Source: Candidatus Symbiobacter mobilis CR
GTDB taxonomy: Bacteria; Pseudomonadota; Gammaproteobacteria; Burkholderiales; Burkholderiaceae_C
DNA: 64,000 nucleotides
Direction of reading: 5' to 3'
NCBI RefSeq assembly: GCF_000477435.1
Contig: NC_022576.1
Location: 186,001 to 250,000, forward strand
Shown here: positions 19,374-34,300 of the stretch, one piece after another
Layout: each line of letters begins with the position of its first letter
Position numbering within the stretch: the first letter of the stretch is position 1
Position numbers and translations under genes: made by a program
The notes under the pieces: model-generated
Database searches by the model: none
Told to the model about the DNA's origin: nothing
The model's input: only the letters and a program-made list of their open reading frames with translations

Positions 19374-22300
19374 ATGAACCACATTTATCGATCCGTCTGG
19401 AACCGCGCCTTGGGCGCTATGGTGGCGGTGGCCGAATTCGAGACCAACCCGGCGGGCGGTGCGCCCAGCGTGGGGAAAGGCGCAGTACTGGCAGGGCTGT
19501 GGCGGGTGCTGGGGATGCGGCCACTGGCCGTTGCGGTGGCCGTCGTGGCGGGGTGGCTTCCCGGCGCGGTCATGGCCAACCCCACGGGGGCGGTTCCCAT
19601 CGTGGGGCAGGCCACCTTGCAGGCGCAGGGCAACAAACTCACCGTCGTCACCAAGAACGGCCCGGGCCTTCAACACTCGGCCATCGACTGGCAGGGTTTT
19701 TCGATTCCCAAGGGCAGCACGACGTACTTCCAGCAGCCGGATGCGCGAAGCACGTCGATCAACCGCGTCGTCACCCCCAACCCTTCGCAAATTTTTGGCA
19801 CGCTCGGCAGCAACGGGCACCTGGTGCTCGTCAACCCGGCGGGGATCACCGTTGGCGCGGGCGCGGTCGTCGATACAGCGGGGTTTACCGCGTCTGCGAT
19901 GCAGATGAAAGACGCCGACGCCATGCTTGCGCGGATGCGCTTTGGTGATGCAAACGCTGCGGCCAACGCCACGGCGGGGGCTGTGGCGGTATCCGGCCAG
20001 GTGCTGGCGCGTAGCGGCGATGTGGTGCTGCTCGGCGGGCAGGTCGATGTCCAAAAACCCGCGCTGGTGCAGGCACCGAATGGCAGCACGATCCTGGCCG
20101 CAGGGCAGCAGGTCGAAATCACCGGCCGGGGGCTGGAAGGCATCCACATGGTCGTGCAAGCGCCGAAAGACCAGGCGCGCAACCTCGGTACTTTGCAAGG
20201 TGATGCAGTCGGCATGTTCGCATCGACGCTCCAGCACAGTGGGGCGATCCAGGCGAATGCCGTGCGGGTGGAAGGCGGCAAAGTGGTGCTCCGGGCCGTG
20301 GAGCATGCCGAAGTGGCGGGCAGCATTGCTGCACAACGTTCTGACGGTACCGGAAATAGCGGCAATAGCGCCAGTACCGGCAACGCCGGCGATACCAGTG
20401 GAACCAGCGACACCGGCGGCACCGTACATGTGACCGGCGACACAGTGCAGATCGATGCCACGGCGCAAATCGATGTCAGCGGCGCTGCGGGCGGGGGAGA
20501 AGTGCGCATCGGCGGCGGCTGGCAGGGCAAAGACCCCGCGCTGCATAACGCCCAACAAACGACCGTTGCCCAAGGAGCGCAAATCCACGCCGGGGCGACG
20601 CAGCAGGGCGATGGCGGATCGGTGGCCGTCTGGGCGGATGGCGTGACCTCCTACGCAGGCAGCATTACAGCCCAGGGCGGCGCTCAGGGCGGCGACGGCG
20701 GGCAGGTCGAAGTCTCCGGCAAGCAGTACCTCGACTTTCGTGGTGGGGTGGATTTGCGGGCGCCGATGGGCAAGACGGGGGGGCTGTTGCTCGACCCGGC
20801 AAGCATCGTGATTGGCGTGACGGCGGATGTGAATGGGGATGCGACGACGGGGGACGATGTGTCGGCGGGGTTCACGTCGGGCGAATATGGCGCTGTGGTG
20901 AGCCAGATTACCGCTACGCAGGTATCGACTTTGTTGGATAGCGCAGACCTCTCGCTGGCGGCAACGGGGGATGTGACGGTGGCTTCGGCCATTACCAAGA
21001 CTGGTGCTACGCCTAGTACTTTGACGCTGACTTCGGATGCGGGGAATGTCAACGTCAATGCCGAGATTTTGACGACGGGAGCACCGTTGGGGGTGACGTT
21101 GACGGCGACGGCGGGGGGAATAGCTATTGATGCGTCGCTGATCACGCTGGGCGGCAATGTGACGATGACAGCGGGGGGCAGCGCCGGGATCGAGATGGTC
21201 GTCGATTCCAATCATTGCATCGATACACATATCCCTGCCCCTGCCGGGGGTAATGCGGGTTTGGTGCAGTTGACCGCATCGACCGGGAATATCGTGGTTC
21301 CAGTGATTTATGCCTATGGCATGGATCGCAGCGATGGTCCTGGTTGGAATGGGGGCAATGTGACCCTGAATGCTGCGGGCACTATCGATATGGAATCTGC
21401 CTACACCTATGGCGGGAAAGGTGGGACGGTGGGGGGGGTAGGCCAGTCTGGCGGCCAGGGGGGCAACGTCACGATCGAAGCCAACGGCGCAACGGGAACC
21501 AGCAACCTGTTCTATTTCTATAACCATGGTGGAGATGGGGGTACGGGTACCCCAGCAGGGGCCAAAGGGACGGGTGGGACGGTTTCGATCGACGTAGCGC
21601 ATGGCTTGTACATGGAGGAAGGCTATGTCAATACCAATGCGCCCATCGGTATCACCGCAACTGGCAATGTGAATTTGCTGGGTTCGAACCTCTTCAACAG
21701 CTTGTCCGCTGCAACTACGCCAGTGCCCGGTGTCACGATCACAGGCAAGCAAGTCGTGCTGGGGGATGTGTACACCTACGGTGATTTGGGCGTTACCGCC
21801 ACGCAAGGCATTGATGCCAGCCAGGGCTATTTGGATACCTCGGTCACGTCGGGAAGCGCAGGCAATGTCACTTTGACCGCCAATGGTGGAACGGTGCTGA
21901 TCGACACCATCGATGCGTCGAGTCCAGGAACTGCGGGGGGCGATGTCACCGTTACCGCCACGCAGGGCATTGTGGTGGCGGAGCAGATCGACACCGGCAT
22001 TTATGGCGTTGAAGCATCCGCGCAGGCTGGGGATATCCACCTTTCTGCGACGCATGGAAACGTCATGGTTGGGGATTTGTATGCCCGGGCACCATTCCCC
22101 GCGCAAGCAGTCACCGGCGGGCATGGCGGCGCAATCACGGTCGGTGCGCCCGAAGGCTCGATCATTCTTGCGAGGTCAGGATCGACGGCAAGCTGGATTG
22201 ATGCTTCCGGAGGCGGCGGGACGATGACCGGCGGCAATGCCGGCGCGATTTCGTTCACCGCCAAGAATTTCGTTGGCTTTGCTGGCGTGGTGGAGGGGGT

Positions 22301-25300
22301 TTCGATTTATGCAGCCGGGGGCGTAGGAACGACTACCCCGGGCAAAGGTGGCGATGTGACGATGACCGTCGAATCCGGCGCAGTGCGGGGGTTTTACGAG
22401 ATCGATACCAGCGCTACGTCACCAGCCACCCCCGGCATCGTCACAGTGCGATCGACCGTGGGCGATCTGGTTGTGGGCGATATGGCGTTGACTGCTTTGT
22501 CAGGCCATCTCGTCATCGATTCGGCTGGCAACTTGACGGGCACTGGAACGATGGCGGCCAATGCCATCGATTTGCGCGCAGACGGGTTGATCGGCACGCC
22601 GGATTCCCCGTTGATGACTAGCACATTCGATGGGCTGAACGGCACCACGTCGCTGACCTTGGGCGCGGCAGGTTCCACACCCACCGGGGTGTATCTGGGG
22701 CATATCGGTTTGCTCGAATTGGGCGGGACGAATCTGGCTACGGGTTCCTCGGCCCCGGTCTCTGTCACGGCGACGGGAACGCTGACGGTTGCGAGCGCGC
22801 TCGATACCCATGGCGGGGCGGTGACCCTGCAATCCGGGCACGATGTGGTCGTCAATCAGCCGATCACGGCCACGGATGCGAAGGTGGCATTGCGGGCGGA
22901 TGTTTTTGGGGACTGTGCATACAACGCACCCACAGGGTGCGGAACGGTGACGTTTGGCGCGAATGGCCGCGTCTCAGCCGGGGCGGGACAGGTCGATATT
23001 TATTACAACCCGGTGGCATATACCGACCCCACGCCCACGGACTATTCCGCTCCGATGTCGGGTGGCAAGGTGTCGGGCGGTACGGTCATCGCATGGATGC
23101 TAGTCAATGACGTAGGCGCGGAATCCGGCGGCACACGCGGTTTGCAGGCAATGGCCAACAAACTGGATGGGAACTATGCGTTGGGTTGGGACATTGATGC
23201 CAGTATTACTTCCAATAGCACGTTATGGAACAGTGGACATGGATTTACACCAGTAGGTAGTGTTGGTGTTGGTTCGGGGTTTTTTGGCAAATTTGATGGC
23301 CTCTATCACACCATTTCAGGGTTGACAGTCAATCAATATGGGAATCCGAGCGGGTTGTTTGGCGTAATAGGAATTGGTGCGACTGTTGAAAATCTGAATC
23401 TAACAAATGCAACGATAGTTGTTGGTGGATATGCGTCGGGAATTTTGGCTGGTATCAACGATGGGGTGATTCGCGATGTTCATAGTTCTGGCGATGTCAG
23501 TGTAGTTGCGAATAGCCTGGGAACTCCCATATTGGGCGGGTTGGTTGGTGTCAATAATTCTACTGGAAAAATTCTCAATTCGAGCAGTTCAGCCCATGTC
23601 AGCGCCAATGACAACACAGTATTTGATCTAGGTGGATTGGTAGGTTCAAATTGGGGGAGTATTGCTGATTCTTATGCGACAGGAAATATTAGCGGTATTG
23701 ACAAAAGCAGCGCCGAAGGCAATTCGTTAGGTGGTTTGGTTGGGTCATCTCTCGCCGGAAATATTGAACGGTCATACAGTACGGGATCGGTAAGCGTAGA
23801 AAATTCGCAGAGTGTTATAGGATGGAACCCACCTGATTCGATAGGGGGTTTGGTCGGGTCATTTAGCGGGGGAACGATTGGCAATACCTATTCCAGTGCA
23901 ACGGTCAGTGCAACTGGCGCAAGTGGAACGTATACCAACGTAGGTGGACTGGTTGGATATATTTCCTCCGGGAATATGGAGAAAAGCTATTCTGTCGGTA
24001 CAGTACGTTTTACAGGGGAAGGTGACAAGTTTGTCGGCGGATTGATTGGAGACAACGCGGGAAGCAATAATGTCATATCCAGTTATTGGGATACAGAAAA
24101 ATCTACCCAATCTTTTAGTAGTGGCGGAACCTCATTGACATCTGTTGCGATGCAACAGATGTCCAGCTTTGCTGGTTTTGACATCGTCGACACCGGCGGC
24201 AGCAGTGCCATATGGCGCATTTACGAAGGGCAGTCCGCACCTTTGCTTCGAGGCTTTTTGACTCGGCTGTCCTATACGCCGGTATATGACGGAACGGCGC
24301 AAACTTTGGATAATATCGCTGATTACACCAGCAATATTTCCACACCTGACACCAACAAGATTTTCGGTTCCATCACGGGGCTAACCCTGAAAGGCGGAAC
24401 GAGTGCAGAAACTTATACTGCAACATTTACCAATACGTTGCACAGCAACCAGAATGGCTACGATATAGCCGTTGGTACCAAAACCATTACCGACACAGGC
24501 AGCGCAGTCGGCGATATTTCTCTCAACAATGCACTGAAATGGAATAGTGGCACTCTTTCGGTCTATGCCAACAATATCGCAGTCAATGCGGCGCTAACAG
24601 GTGGCGCGGGTAGCGCAATTGTTTTGCATGCGACTGCTGGAAGCATTGCCCAAACAGCGGCGCTAACCACTGCGGCGCTGACCACATCGTCGATTAGTGG
24701 TACGACTCTTACGAACTCCGGTAACAAAGTCAGCAGTTTCCAGGCTACCAATACTGCAAGCGGCTCTATCAGCTTGACCAATACGGTTCCGCTTACGGTT
24801 GCTGGTATCAGCCAGACTGGCGGTGGGCAAACGAGTATCAGCAATACGGGAAGCATTACAACGACGGGGAAAATCTCCACCAGTAGGAATCTGGATTTGG
24901 TAGCACTGGGAACGGGCGGTGATATCGTTCTCAACAATGTTTTCGAATACACGGGAACCCAAAGTGGCACGTTCAACGCCAAAGCGCACAACGATGTCAG
25001 GTTGGGGAATGCTTCCAGTATTTCCTCCACGGCTGGTCCGCTGCATGTCAACTTGATTTCGGATTCCGATGGCGCCAATGGGGGAATAATCTCGTTGGGC
25101 TATGAAGCAACGATTGCCAGCAACGGTGGAAATATCTTGTTGGCTGGTGGGAATGTAGCCGGGACGGGGTATGCGCAGGGCCGTAGCGATGGGGCTGCGG
25201 TGTCTGGCATCGAACTTTCTTCTGACGCCAGTATCGATGCGGGAACTGGCAGCATTACTTTGCGCGGTAAGGGGGTGGATAGCGATAGCCTGATGCATGC

Positions 25301-28300
25301 ATACGGCATCATGATGTGGGCTGGAACTTCCCTGACCACCCAAGGTGGCGACATCACGATGACTGGATATGGCGGGGAAAACAGTGATGGCAATGAAGGC
25401 ATTCGTTTTGGAGGGAATTATTCTAATGAAGTCACCGTGGAATCCCATGGTGGCACCATTACCATTATGGGTACTGGGATGGCGGGTATTTCCAACACTC
25501 TGGAAAGTGGTGGGGCGTATACTGGGATTTTTGCGAAATACACCTACTTTTCCTCAGGTACGGGAAATATGGAGTTCACTGGCACCGATGGTGCTGGTGT
25601 GGGTAACAAACACGGGGTTGTTCTGGATCACAGCACGCTATACACCACTGAAGGCGATATCGAGATTACTGGAACTGGCGGTGGTATTTTGGCATCTGTC
25701 GGGGATAATAATCACGGGGTTTGGATCAATAACTCTACGGTCGATACCTACGGCAATGGCAATATCAAAATTACCGGAACCGGGGGCGATGGGGTAGATT
25801 TCAATGTTGGGGTGTATCTCTCTGGGGCCACGCAGATTCGTGCCAATGAAGAAGGCAGTATCACCATTGAGGGTACAGGGGGTGACGGAACAGGGTCTCA
25901 CAATGTTGGGGTATTGGCTGAAGGGATGTATGAGTATGATTACTCTTCGTGCTCAGGATATTGCTTGCACCGCCCTGTTCTGGAAACTGCTGGAAACGGC
26001 AATTTGACTATTACTGGCATTGGCGGAAGTGGAACATCGGAGCACCATGGCATCGAACTGATTGGTGCAACGCTTCGCGTAAGGGATGGTGCGTTGTCCT
26101 TGCAAGGCACTGCCGGGAGCAGTGCCAGCGACCATAATATGGGAGTGCAAATTTCTAGCACTGTATGCACTCATTATTTATGTGTTCCTACACCTGAAAA
26201 AGACTACACCGTGCTGGAAAGCCTGGGGGCAGGCAGTATTACGGTGAATGGTGTAGCAGGGGCTTCCAGCAATCCACTAATGGATTACGACAACATAGCT
26301 CTTGCCATCGATCAGTATTCCACGATCCGCAGCGCTGGTGGTGATGTGGAATTGTTGGGCACGGCAACAGGCAATATTCCCGCAGCAAGCAGCCCCCTCG
26401 CCAATCCTGCTGTATGGCTACTTGGCATCATCGAAGCCGGTTCAACAAATGGTACTGGAGATGTCACGATTACTGGAACCACCACCGCTACAACCAGTCC
26501 AAGTTATGGCATCGTGATAGGGGCATCAGGTGCTATCCACGCTGATAATAGGGATGTAACGATTTCGTCTGCACACGGAATCGATGTGGGTGGTCGGGTG
26601 CATGCCCAGAACCTGACAGTGAATGGTGCATTGTGGTTGGAATCTGGTTACGACTATACGAATTACACCTACCTGGACCCCGTTTTTCTGGTGCGTGGTC
26701 TTGCCAGTTTTGGCGACATCGCCGGATTGGGTGGAACGAATGTCAATGTGATTGCCGGGTCCATCGAGGCAGAAAATATCTTCACGGATACCTTGGTATT
26801 GGATCGCGGAAAAATTGCATTGACGGCCAATGCGGGGTTCGTTCACACTGGAAATTTAACGACGGGGGGGGGGATCAGTTATTCAGGCAATGTAGAAATT
26901 AATGCACTGACAGATATTTCCACGGGGATCATCGATACCCACATCACGCCAGTAGACAGCGGTGGGTTGGTTGGCAATGTCTGGCTGGATACCTTGCGCG
27001 GCAATATCACCACTGCCAGCGTAAACGCCAGCGCCAATGGCCCGGATGCGATGGGTGGCCACGTTTTCATGCAAGCGGGGATGGGGATTGCGCTCAATGC
27101 CGGCGGCATCAATACCTCCAGCGTGACGAACGAAATCTCGGCGGGAAGTGGCGGCGATGTCACTTTGTATGCTAATGTGGGGCATATCACATTCACTAGT
27201 GGCGGAATAGATACCCATACCAATGCCGCGATGTCCGCTGGTAACGCTGGCACGGTCAAGGTTCGTTCTGCAGAAGGAATTTCCTTTACTAACGGTGTGA
27301 ATGCTTCGGTGCAGGGGTACGGCGGAAATGGCGGCGAAGTGTCGTTGTATGCCCTGAATGGCACCCTTGGCAGCGGAATGATCTCCGCTTCGGCTTCTGG
27401 TGGAGTTGGCGGGAATGTGTTACTCTATTCGACAGGAACTGCATATGCAACGCTTCAATCGTATGCCCAGACAGGCTATAGCACATTGACCCTGATTGGA
27501 TCAAATACCAGTTATCAGGATACCGCGCCCAATGGGGATTACATCGAAAAATCGTCCACCGAGTTGGAAATTTCCAGTTCGATCAGTGGGAATAACATCA
27601 TTTTGGATGCGCCCAATATCACTATCACAAGCGTAGCTGGAAGCTTGTTTACATCCGGCTGGATTTCCATGCGTGCATCCGATGGAAACATTGCAGTGGA
27701 TGCATCGGTCAATACTGATGGCGGCGACATTCTTCTGCGCGCCATCAATCCGAATACACCCGATCCCAGTACCACCGGCCAGATCAATACTACTGGAGAC
27801 ATATCTGCGAATCACGAATCTGGCCAAGGCGGCCAGATTCGATTAGTAGCTGATGGCAATTTGAATGTATCTGGCAATGTTTCGGCAATAGGTGACAAAG
27901 GCGGAAGCATCATATTGTTGTCGCGCTATGGGTCGGTGGATGTTGTACCCAGTATCCCCAACCAGACTTTGGATTCCAGTGGCTATAGCGACGCTGGCAA
28001 TATCGAAATAGCTTTGGGTGCGTTGCAAGGCGCAGCCGAACCACTGGATACCACTGGGAATGGCGGCGACATCACGCTGGGTGAAACAGGCTATTTGCTG
28101 GACATCTTGGCGAATGGCAATGAAGGTGGTCGCGGCGGCAAGATTTCGATCCACACCACGCTGGCGACGACAGGGGGAGATATCACCCACCTTGGAACCG
28201 TATCCGTGGACGGTGGCGATGGTGCGTACAGCAGCAATGCATACATTCCCGGGGGCCGGGGCGGCGATGCGGGAACCATTGCCATCACTGCCGGTGTTGG

Positions 28301-31300
28301 CAGCAATATTGCTTTGGGCACCATGAGTGCTAACGGCGGGCTAGGGGGCGATGGCGCGGCAATTTTTGTAGATCAAAACTGGGTGTATTCCAGCGCTGGC
28401 GGCGTTGGTGGCAGGGGAGGCGTTGTCGATGTCAGAGCTAACAGCGGTGTAGTCGCCACGGGGCAGCTTACTGTGCGGGGTGGCAATGGCGGTATTGGCA
28501 TCGTCACAGGCAACGGTGGCTTGGGTGGCCATGTTGATTTGTGGGCAAACACCACAGCTACTGTGGGCGGTATTGCCACCGATGGCGGGGATGGCGGTTT
28601 TGGCGGCAACGCAGGGGCTATCACCATCACGGCGGGGGCTGGGGTTGTAGGAGCAACGGAGTCACTGGCCTCACTGAAAGCTTGGGGCGGTGAAGCCAAG
28701 GATGAAACAGGTGTAGGCGGCGATGCTGGGGCCATCACCCTGAAGTTGACAGGTAGCGGAACGGTCGGAAATCTGGAATTGAGCGCCAGACCGGGCAGTG
28801 GCGCCACCACCGGTTATGGCGCCGATGTCCAGCTCTTAACAGCGGGTGATCTGACCTTGAACGGCATAGTGGTCGATTACGTCACTGGTGTAAATCCCTT
28901 TGTTATCGAAGCCAGCGGAAACATTCTCAGTAACGGAATTTTGCAAGGGGTTGGAACGGTCAGTGTGGGTTCAAGCAAAACCTTGACCAACGCCGGAACG
29001 ATTTCGCCTGGTGGGCCCGAAGCTGCGGGAACGCTGACCATCACGGGAAATGTAGTGATGGGTTCCACATCGCAATTGCTGCTGGATTTGGGTGGAACGG
29101 GCGCGGGGTTATCGGACAAACTGGTCGTATCCGGCAACCTGACCATCAATGGAGCAGCCACAGCGAGTTTGTTGACTGGCTATACGCCAGCGAATGCCGA
29201 TGCCATGGTTGTTTTGACAGCGGCTTCTTCGACAGGCACATTTTCTGCCGCATCGACCTGGCCCATAGACTTTGATATGGGGTATCGATTGGCTGCTGGG
29301 GAAGTCGCACGCTTGATTTATGCCAGCAACCCTGGCGAAGTCATTTTTACGAATGCAGGCGGTAATCTGGATTGGGCTACGCCTGCCAATTGGAGCTATG
29401 GCAATTTGCCGACGAGTAGCAATTCGGTATTGATTAGCTCTGGCTATGCGGTGACGCACAGTACTGGAACGGACACGATTGCAGCCTTGACGATTGGCAA
29501 TACGAATGCCCTGAATGTATCTGGCGGTTCACTCGATGTTCTGGGAGCAACGACGCTGGGTGGAACCTTGCAGGTTTCCGGCAGCGGCAGCATCGATTTG
29601 CAGGGGGCGCTGAACGGTGGAACGACCGGCGCGCTGACGGTGTCCGGCGGCAGTCTGCAACTGGGTGGCACGTCTGCGGTCAAGAGCATGACGTTGACGG
29701 GTGGCGCGGTCACTGGTTCGGGTTCGCTTGATGTCAACGCTGGCTTCAGTCAAAACGCAGGTTCCGTGGTGCTGGGTGGTGCTTTGGCCATCCAGCAGGC
29801 CAGTGGTACTTTGACGGTGGGAAGCTTGAGCGCGCCGTCGATCACCCTGCATGCCGACAACGGCAGCATTGCCCAATCGGCGGCGCTGACGACGGCGGCG
29901 CTGACGACTTCATCAAGTGCTGGAACGACGCTGACTCATGCCAGCAACCAATTCGACAGTGTGCAGGCCACCAACACTGCAAGCGGGGACATCAGCCTGA
30001 CCAATTCGGAGGCGTTGGCGGTGGTCGCCATCAGCCAAAGAGGCGGCGATGTGGCGATATCGGCCCCTGCGATTTCCGTTACGGGAAACATCGATGCATC
30101 GGGGTACCAGGGCGCACCTGGGGCGTATGGGATGGAAGGCGGCGCTGGCAACCCTGGCGGGGACATCACGCTGACGGCAAGCGGCGATATCACCTTCTCA
30201 GCGAATGTGCAGTTGCGCACCGACGGGGGCGCGGGCGGCAAGGGGGGCGATGCTTCCGTGATGGTTGGCGGTCAGGGCGGTACGGGTGGTGCGGCAGGCG
30301 CTATACAAATCACCGGCGGTTCAATTGCATCGACGGGCAGCGGCATCGTTTTCAGCGCCAAAGGGGGCGATGGCGGGATGGGTGGTCAGGGGGGGGCGGG
30401 GTACCTTGCTTCCATGCTGACTTCACCGGCAAGCCAGGGGGGGGCTGGGGGCGATGGGGGCGGTGGGGGGGCGGCTGGAAGCGTCACTCTGTCAGGCGCC
30501 ACGATCGCCCTGGGTGCGGCCAATGCTCAAGTGCAGTGGGATACGCAGGGGGGGCAAGGGGGCACTGGGGGAACTGGGGGAACGGGGGGGGCGGGCTATA
30601 ACAACGGTATGACGCCAGTCGCACCGGGTTCATACCCTGGGTTGAACGGTGGCGTGGGTGGCAGCGGGGGGGCCGGCGGTGGCGGGGGCAATGCTGGCGT
30701 GGTGCATTTCCTTGCGAATGGCGATTTGTCAGCCTATGTGGGCATGTCGCAAGCCGTAGGTATGGCGGGGGTTGGTGGCGCTGGGGGCGTGGGCGGGGTA
30801 GCAGGGTATGCGGTGGGGATCGTCGGCCCGGGGCCAGACATGATTCCCGGCACCATGGATGACCAGACCATGCCAATCGCCAGCAGCCCCGGTGCGATAG
30901 GCGGAAGTGGAGTTTTGGGCACAGCAGGAACACTGCCTGGCTGGCTCCATCTGACCAATACGACAACCACTGTTAGCACGGCAACCATTGTTAAGACTGG
31001 CGCCAGTGATGGCGTCATCACTTTGGGTGGCAGCAATGACCTAGGTGCCGCGTCGCTCTCCATCAGCGCCAGCGACTTGACGCTTCGCCCTGGGACGACG
31101 ATCACGACCACAGCCACCGGCGATGCCATCAATTTGGTAGGGACGAACAGCGTCGTTAACCAAGCTGGCGCCAGTTCTTTGTTCACTGATGAGGAAGGTC
31201 GTTGGCTGGTTTGGTCTGCCCACCCTGACAGCATCACGTCCGGGGAATGGATCGAAGCGTTCCGTCAGTACGACGCCACCTTTGGCAGCACAGCGGTACA

Positions 31301-34300
31301 AGCCATCACGCCAGGCAATGGGTTTTTGTACAGCTACGCCCCACCAACGCTGACACCGTTGCTGGGTGAAGCCGTACTTGGGGTTTCAGCGACCAAGATT
31401 TATGACGGGACAACTGATGTTTTCGGGATGAACCTTACGGCAACGGGGGTGTATGGCGATACGGTGACGTTGAACGGCAGCATTGCGTATGCCAACAAAA
31501 ACGCTGCGCCCAGCGTGCGGATTGATGCGACTGGTATTGGGGCGGTCGTGACGCATGGGGCTGTGCTGGTGTATGGGTATGGGTTGGGTAGTACGGCGAG
31601 TTTTGAGGGGGGAGTGATAACGGCGAAGGCGGTGACGGTAAGTGGCCTAAGCAGCGCGAGCAAGGTGTACGACGGAACGGATGCGGCGGTGGTAAACGGA
31701 AGCGCTGCGTTGCAAACGGCGATCACGGCGGGGAGTGGGACGAGCGGTGATGGGAAGGCATACCTTGGAGACGAGGTAAGCCTGACTGGAACGGCGACAG
31801 GGAAGTTCAACGACAAGGATGTAGCGGATGCGACGTATGTGCGGTTTGGCGGACTAAGCCTGACGGGATCGGAATCTGGGAACTACACGCTGACGGGACA
31901 CGCGGATGACGAGACGGTAGGGATCACTGCGAAGGCGGTGACGGTAAGTGGACTAAGCAGCGCGAGCAAGGTGTACGACGGAACGGATGCGGCGGAGAGC
32001 AAGGAATACGACCGCACGACGGTGGCGGCGGTGGTTAGTGCGGGCACGCTGGCGGGGGTGATGGAGGGAGATGCAGTTACCTTTACCCATGGCACGGCGG
32101 CGTTTGATACGAAGGACGCGGGGACGAACAAGACGGTGACGCTGGCCGATCTGGCATTGACTGGAACGGATGCATCCAACTACGCCTTGCCAGCCACAGT
32201 CACCGACTTGGCGGATATCACGCCGAAGTCTTTGGCACTGACTGGCTTTGCGGCACAGAGCAAGGAATACGACCGCACAACGGTGGCGTCGGTGGTTAGC
32301 GTGGGCACGCTGGCAGGGGTCATTGAGGGAGACGCGGTCACCTTTACCCATGGCGCGGCGGCATTCGACACCAAGGACGCGGGGACGAACAAGACGGTGA
32401 CGCTGGCCGATCTGGCATTGACTGGCACGGATGCATCCAACTACGCCTTGCCTGGTTTGGTCACAGACTTGGCGGATATCACGCCGAAGTCCTTGGCGCT
32501 GACGGGCTTTGCGGCGGAGAGCAAGGAATACGACCGCACGACGGTGGCGTCTGTGGTTAGCGCGGGCACGCTGGCAGGGGTGATGGAGGGAGACGCAGTC
32601 ACCTTTACCCATGGCGCTGCGGCGTTTGACACGAAGGATGCGGGGACGAACAAGACGGTGACGCTGGCAGACCTAGCGCTAACTGGCACCGATGCAGCCA
32701 ACTACGCCCTGCCCACCCTAGCCACCGCGACCGCCAACATCACCCCCAAAGTCCTCCCCATTGCAGACTTGGTCATTGCAGACAAAACCTACGACGGCAC
32801 ATCCACTGCGTCGCTGGCAGTCACACCCGTGGTGCAGCCGTTGGGTGAAGACCAGGTCGTGCTCGGCGGTGCGCCGGTAGCGGTGTTTGTCGACAAAAAC
32901 GCGGGGACGAATAAACCCGTCGTCATCGAAGGGCTGGTTCTGGAAGGGGAAGACGCTGCCAACTATGTGCTCGAACAACCCTCGGGTATCGTGGCCGACA
33001 TTCTTCCCAGGGTGTTGACGGTCGAGGACATTCGGGTGGCTAGCAAGTCCTACGACCAAACTACCCAGGCGGAGCTGGCGCAGTCACCCACGCCAACGGG
33101 CGTGGTCGAAGGCGACACCGTCTCCCTCACCTACGGTCAAGCAGTGTTTGAGGACCCGAACGCAGGCTCGGGCAAAACAGTCGTCATTTCCGGCCTTGCG
33201 CTTTCCGGCGACGATGCGACCAACTACGTGCTCCCCTCCGATACCGTCACGACGACCGCCGACATCCGCCCGACCTCTGTCGTTCGCGTGCGCGGGCTGG
33301 ATGCCATCGACAAGGAATACGACGGAACGACGACTGCCTTCGTCGATACCACCGCTGCCGTCGTCGAAGGCGTATTGGCGGGGGACGAGGTCTCTATCGA
33401 ACAAGGCGTTGCGCAAGGTCTCTTCCCTGACCGCAATGCGGGTGCGGACAAGATCGTGTTTATCACGGGCATTCGGCTGACAGGCGAGGACGCGGCGAAC
33501 TACACCTTGGCCAACGAAGACCTCACCGACCTCGCAACCATCGAGATTCGCGAAATGGCGACATGGCTGCGCGCCGGGGAAGGCGCCTGGAGCGACCCCA
33601 CGCGCTGGGATGCCTTGCCCGATGCGAACAACGTGAAGTCGGTGTACATCCCCGATGGGGCATGGGTGACGTTTGATACCACGGCTTCTGGAACGCAGCT
33701 TGATGCGCTGCATAGCGCGGGCACGTTGTCATTGACTGGGGGCACCCTGACCGTCGCGCAGACGATCAGCTCCACCGGTTACAGCCAGACAGGCGGAACG
33801 CTGACCGGCGCTGCGTCGATGACGGTGCAGGGCAGCTTTGCGCAGACGGGCGGGGTGATTGACCTCACCGGGGCGATCGACATCGAGCAACGGGCTGGCA
33901 ACCTGGTCGTCGGGCAGATGCGCGGCGCGTCGATCAACCTGGCCGCGATGCAAGGGGGCATCACCCAAGTTGGCGCGCTGACCACGGCGGGGCTGCTCTT
34001 TGCCCAATCGTGGACCGGGATTTCGTTGCCAAACATGGGCAACCGCTTCGGCGGGTTCCAGGCGAGGGTCACCGGGCCGGGGGATGTGGTGCTTGCGCAC
34101 GATGGCCCGCTGGACATCCAGGGCATCGACCTGGCATCGGGCAACATCGTTGTCGACAACATCGGCGCCGTGCAGACCACTGCCTTGGTGCAAACCCAGG
34201 ATGGCGGGGTGCAATTGACCGCGAACAGCCCACTGACCATCGGACCGGATGGGGTGGTGGCCACCGAAGACATCGTGTTGACGGCCACCGACCGCACCAG

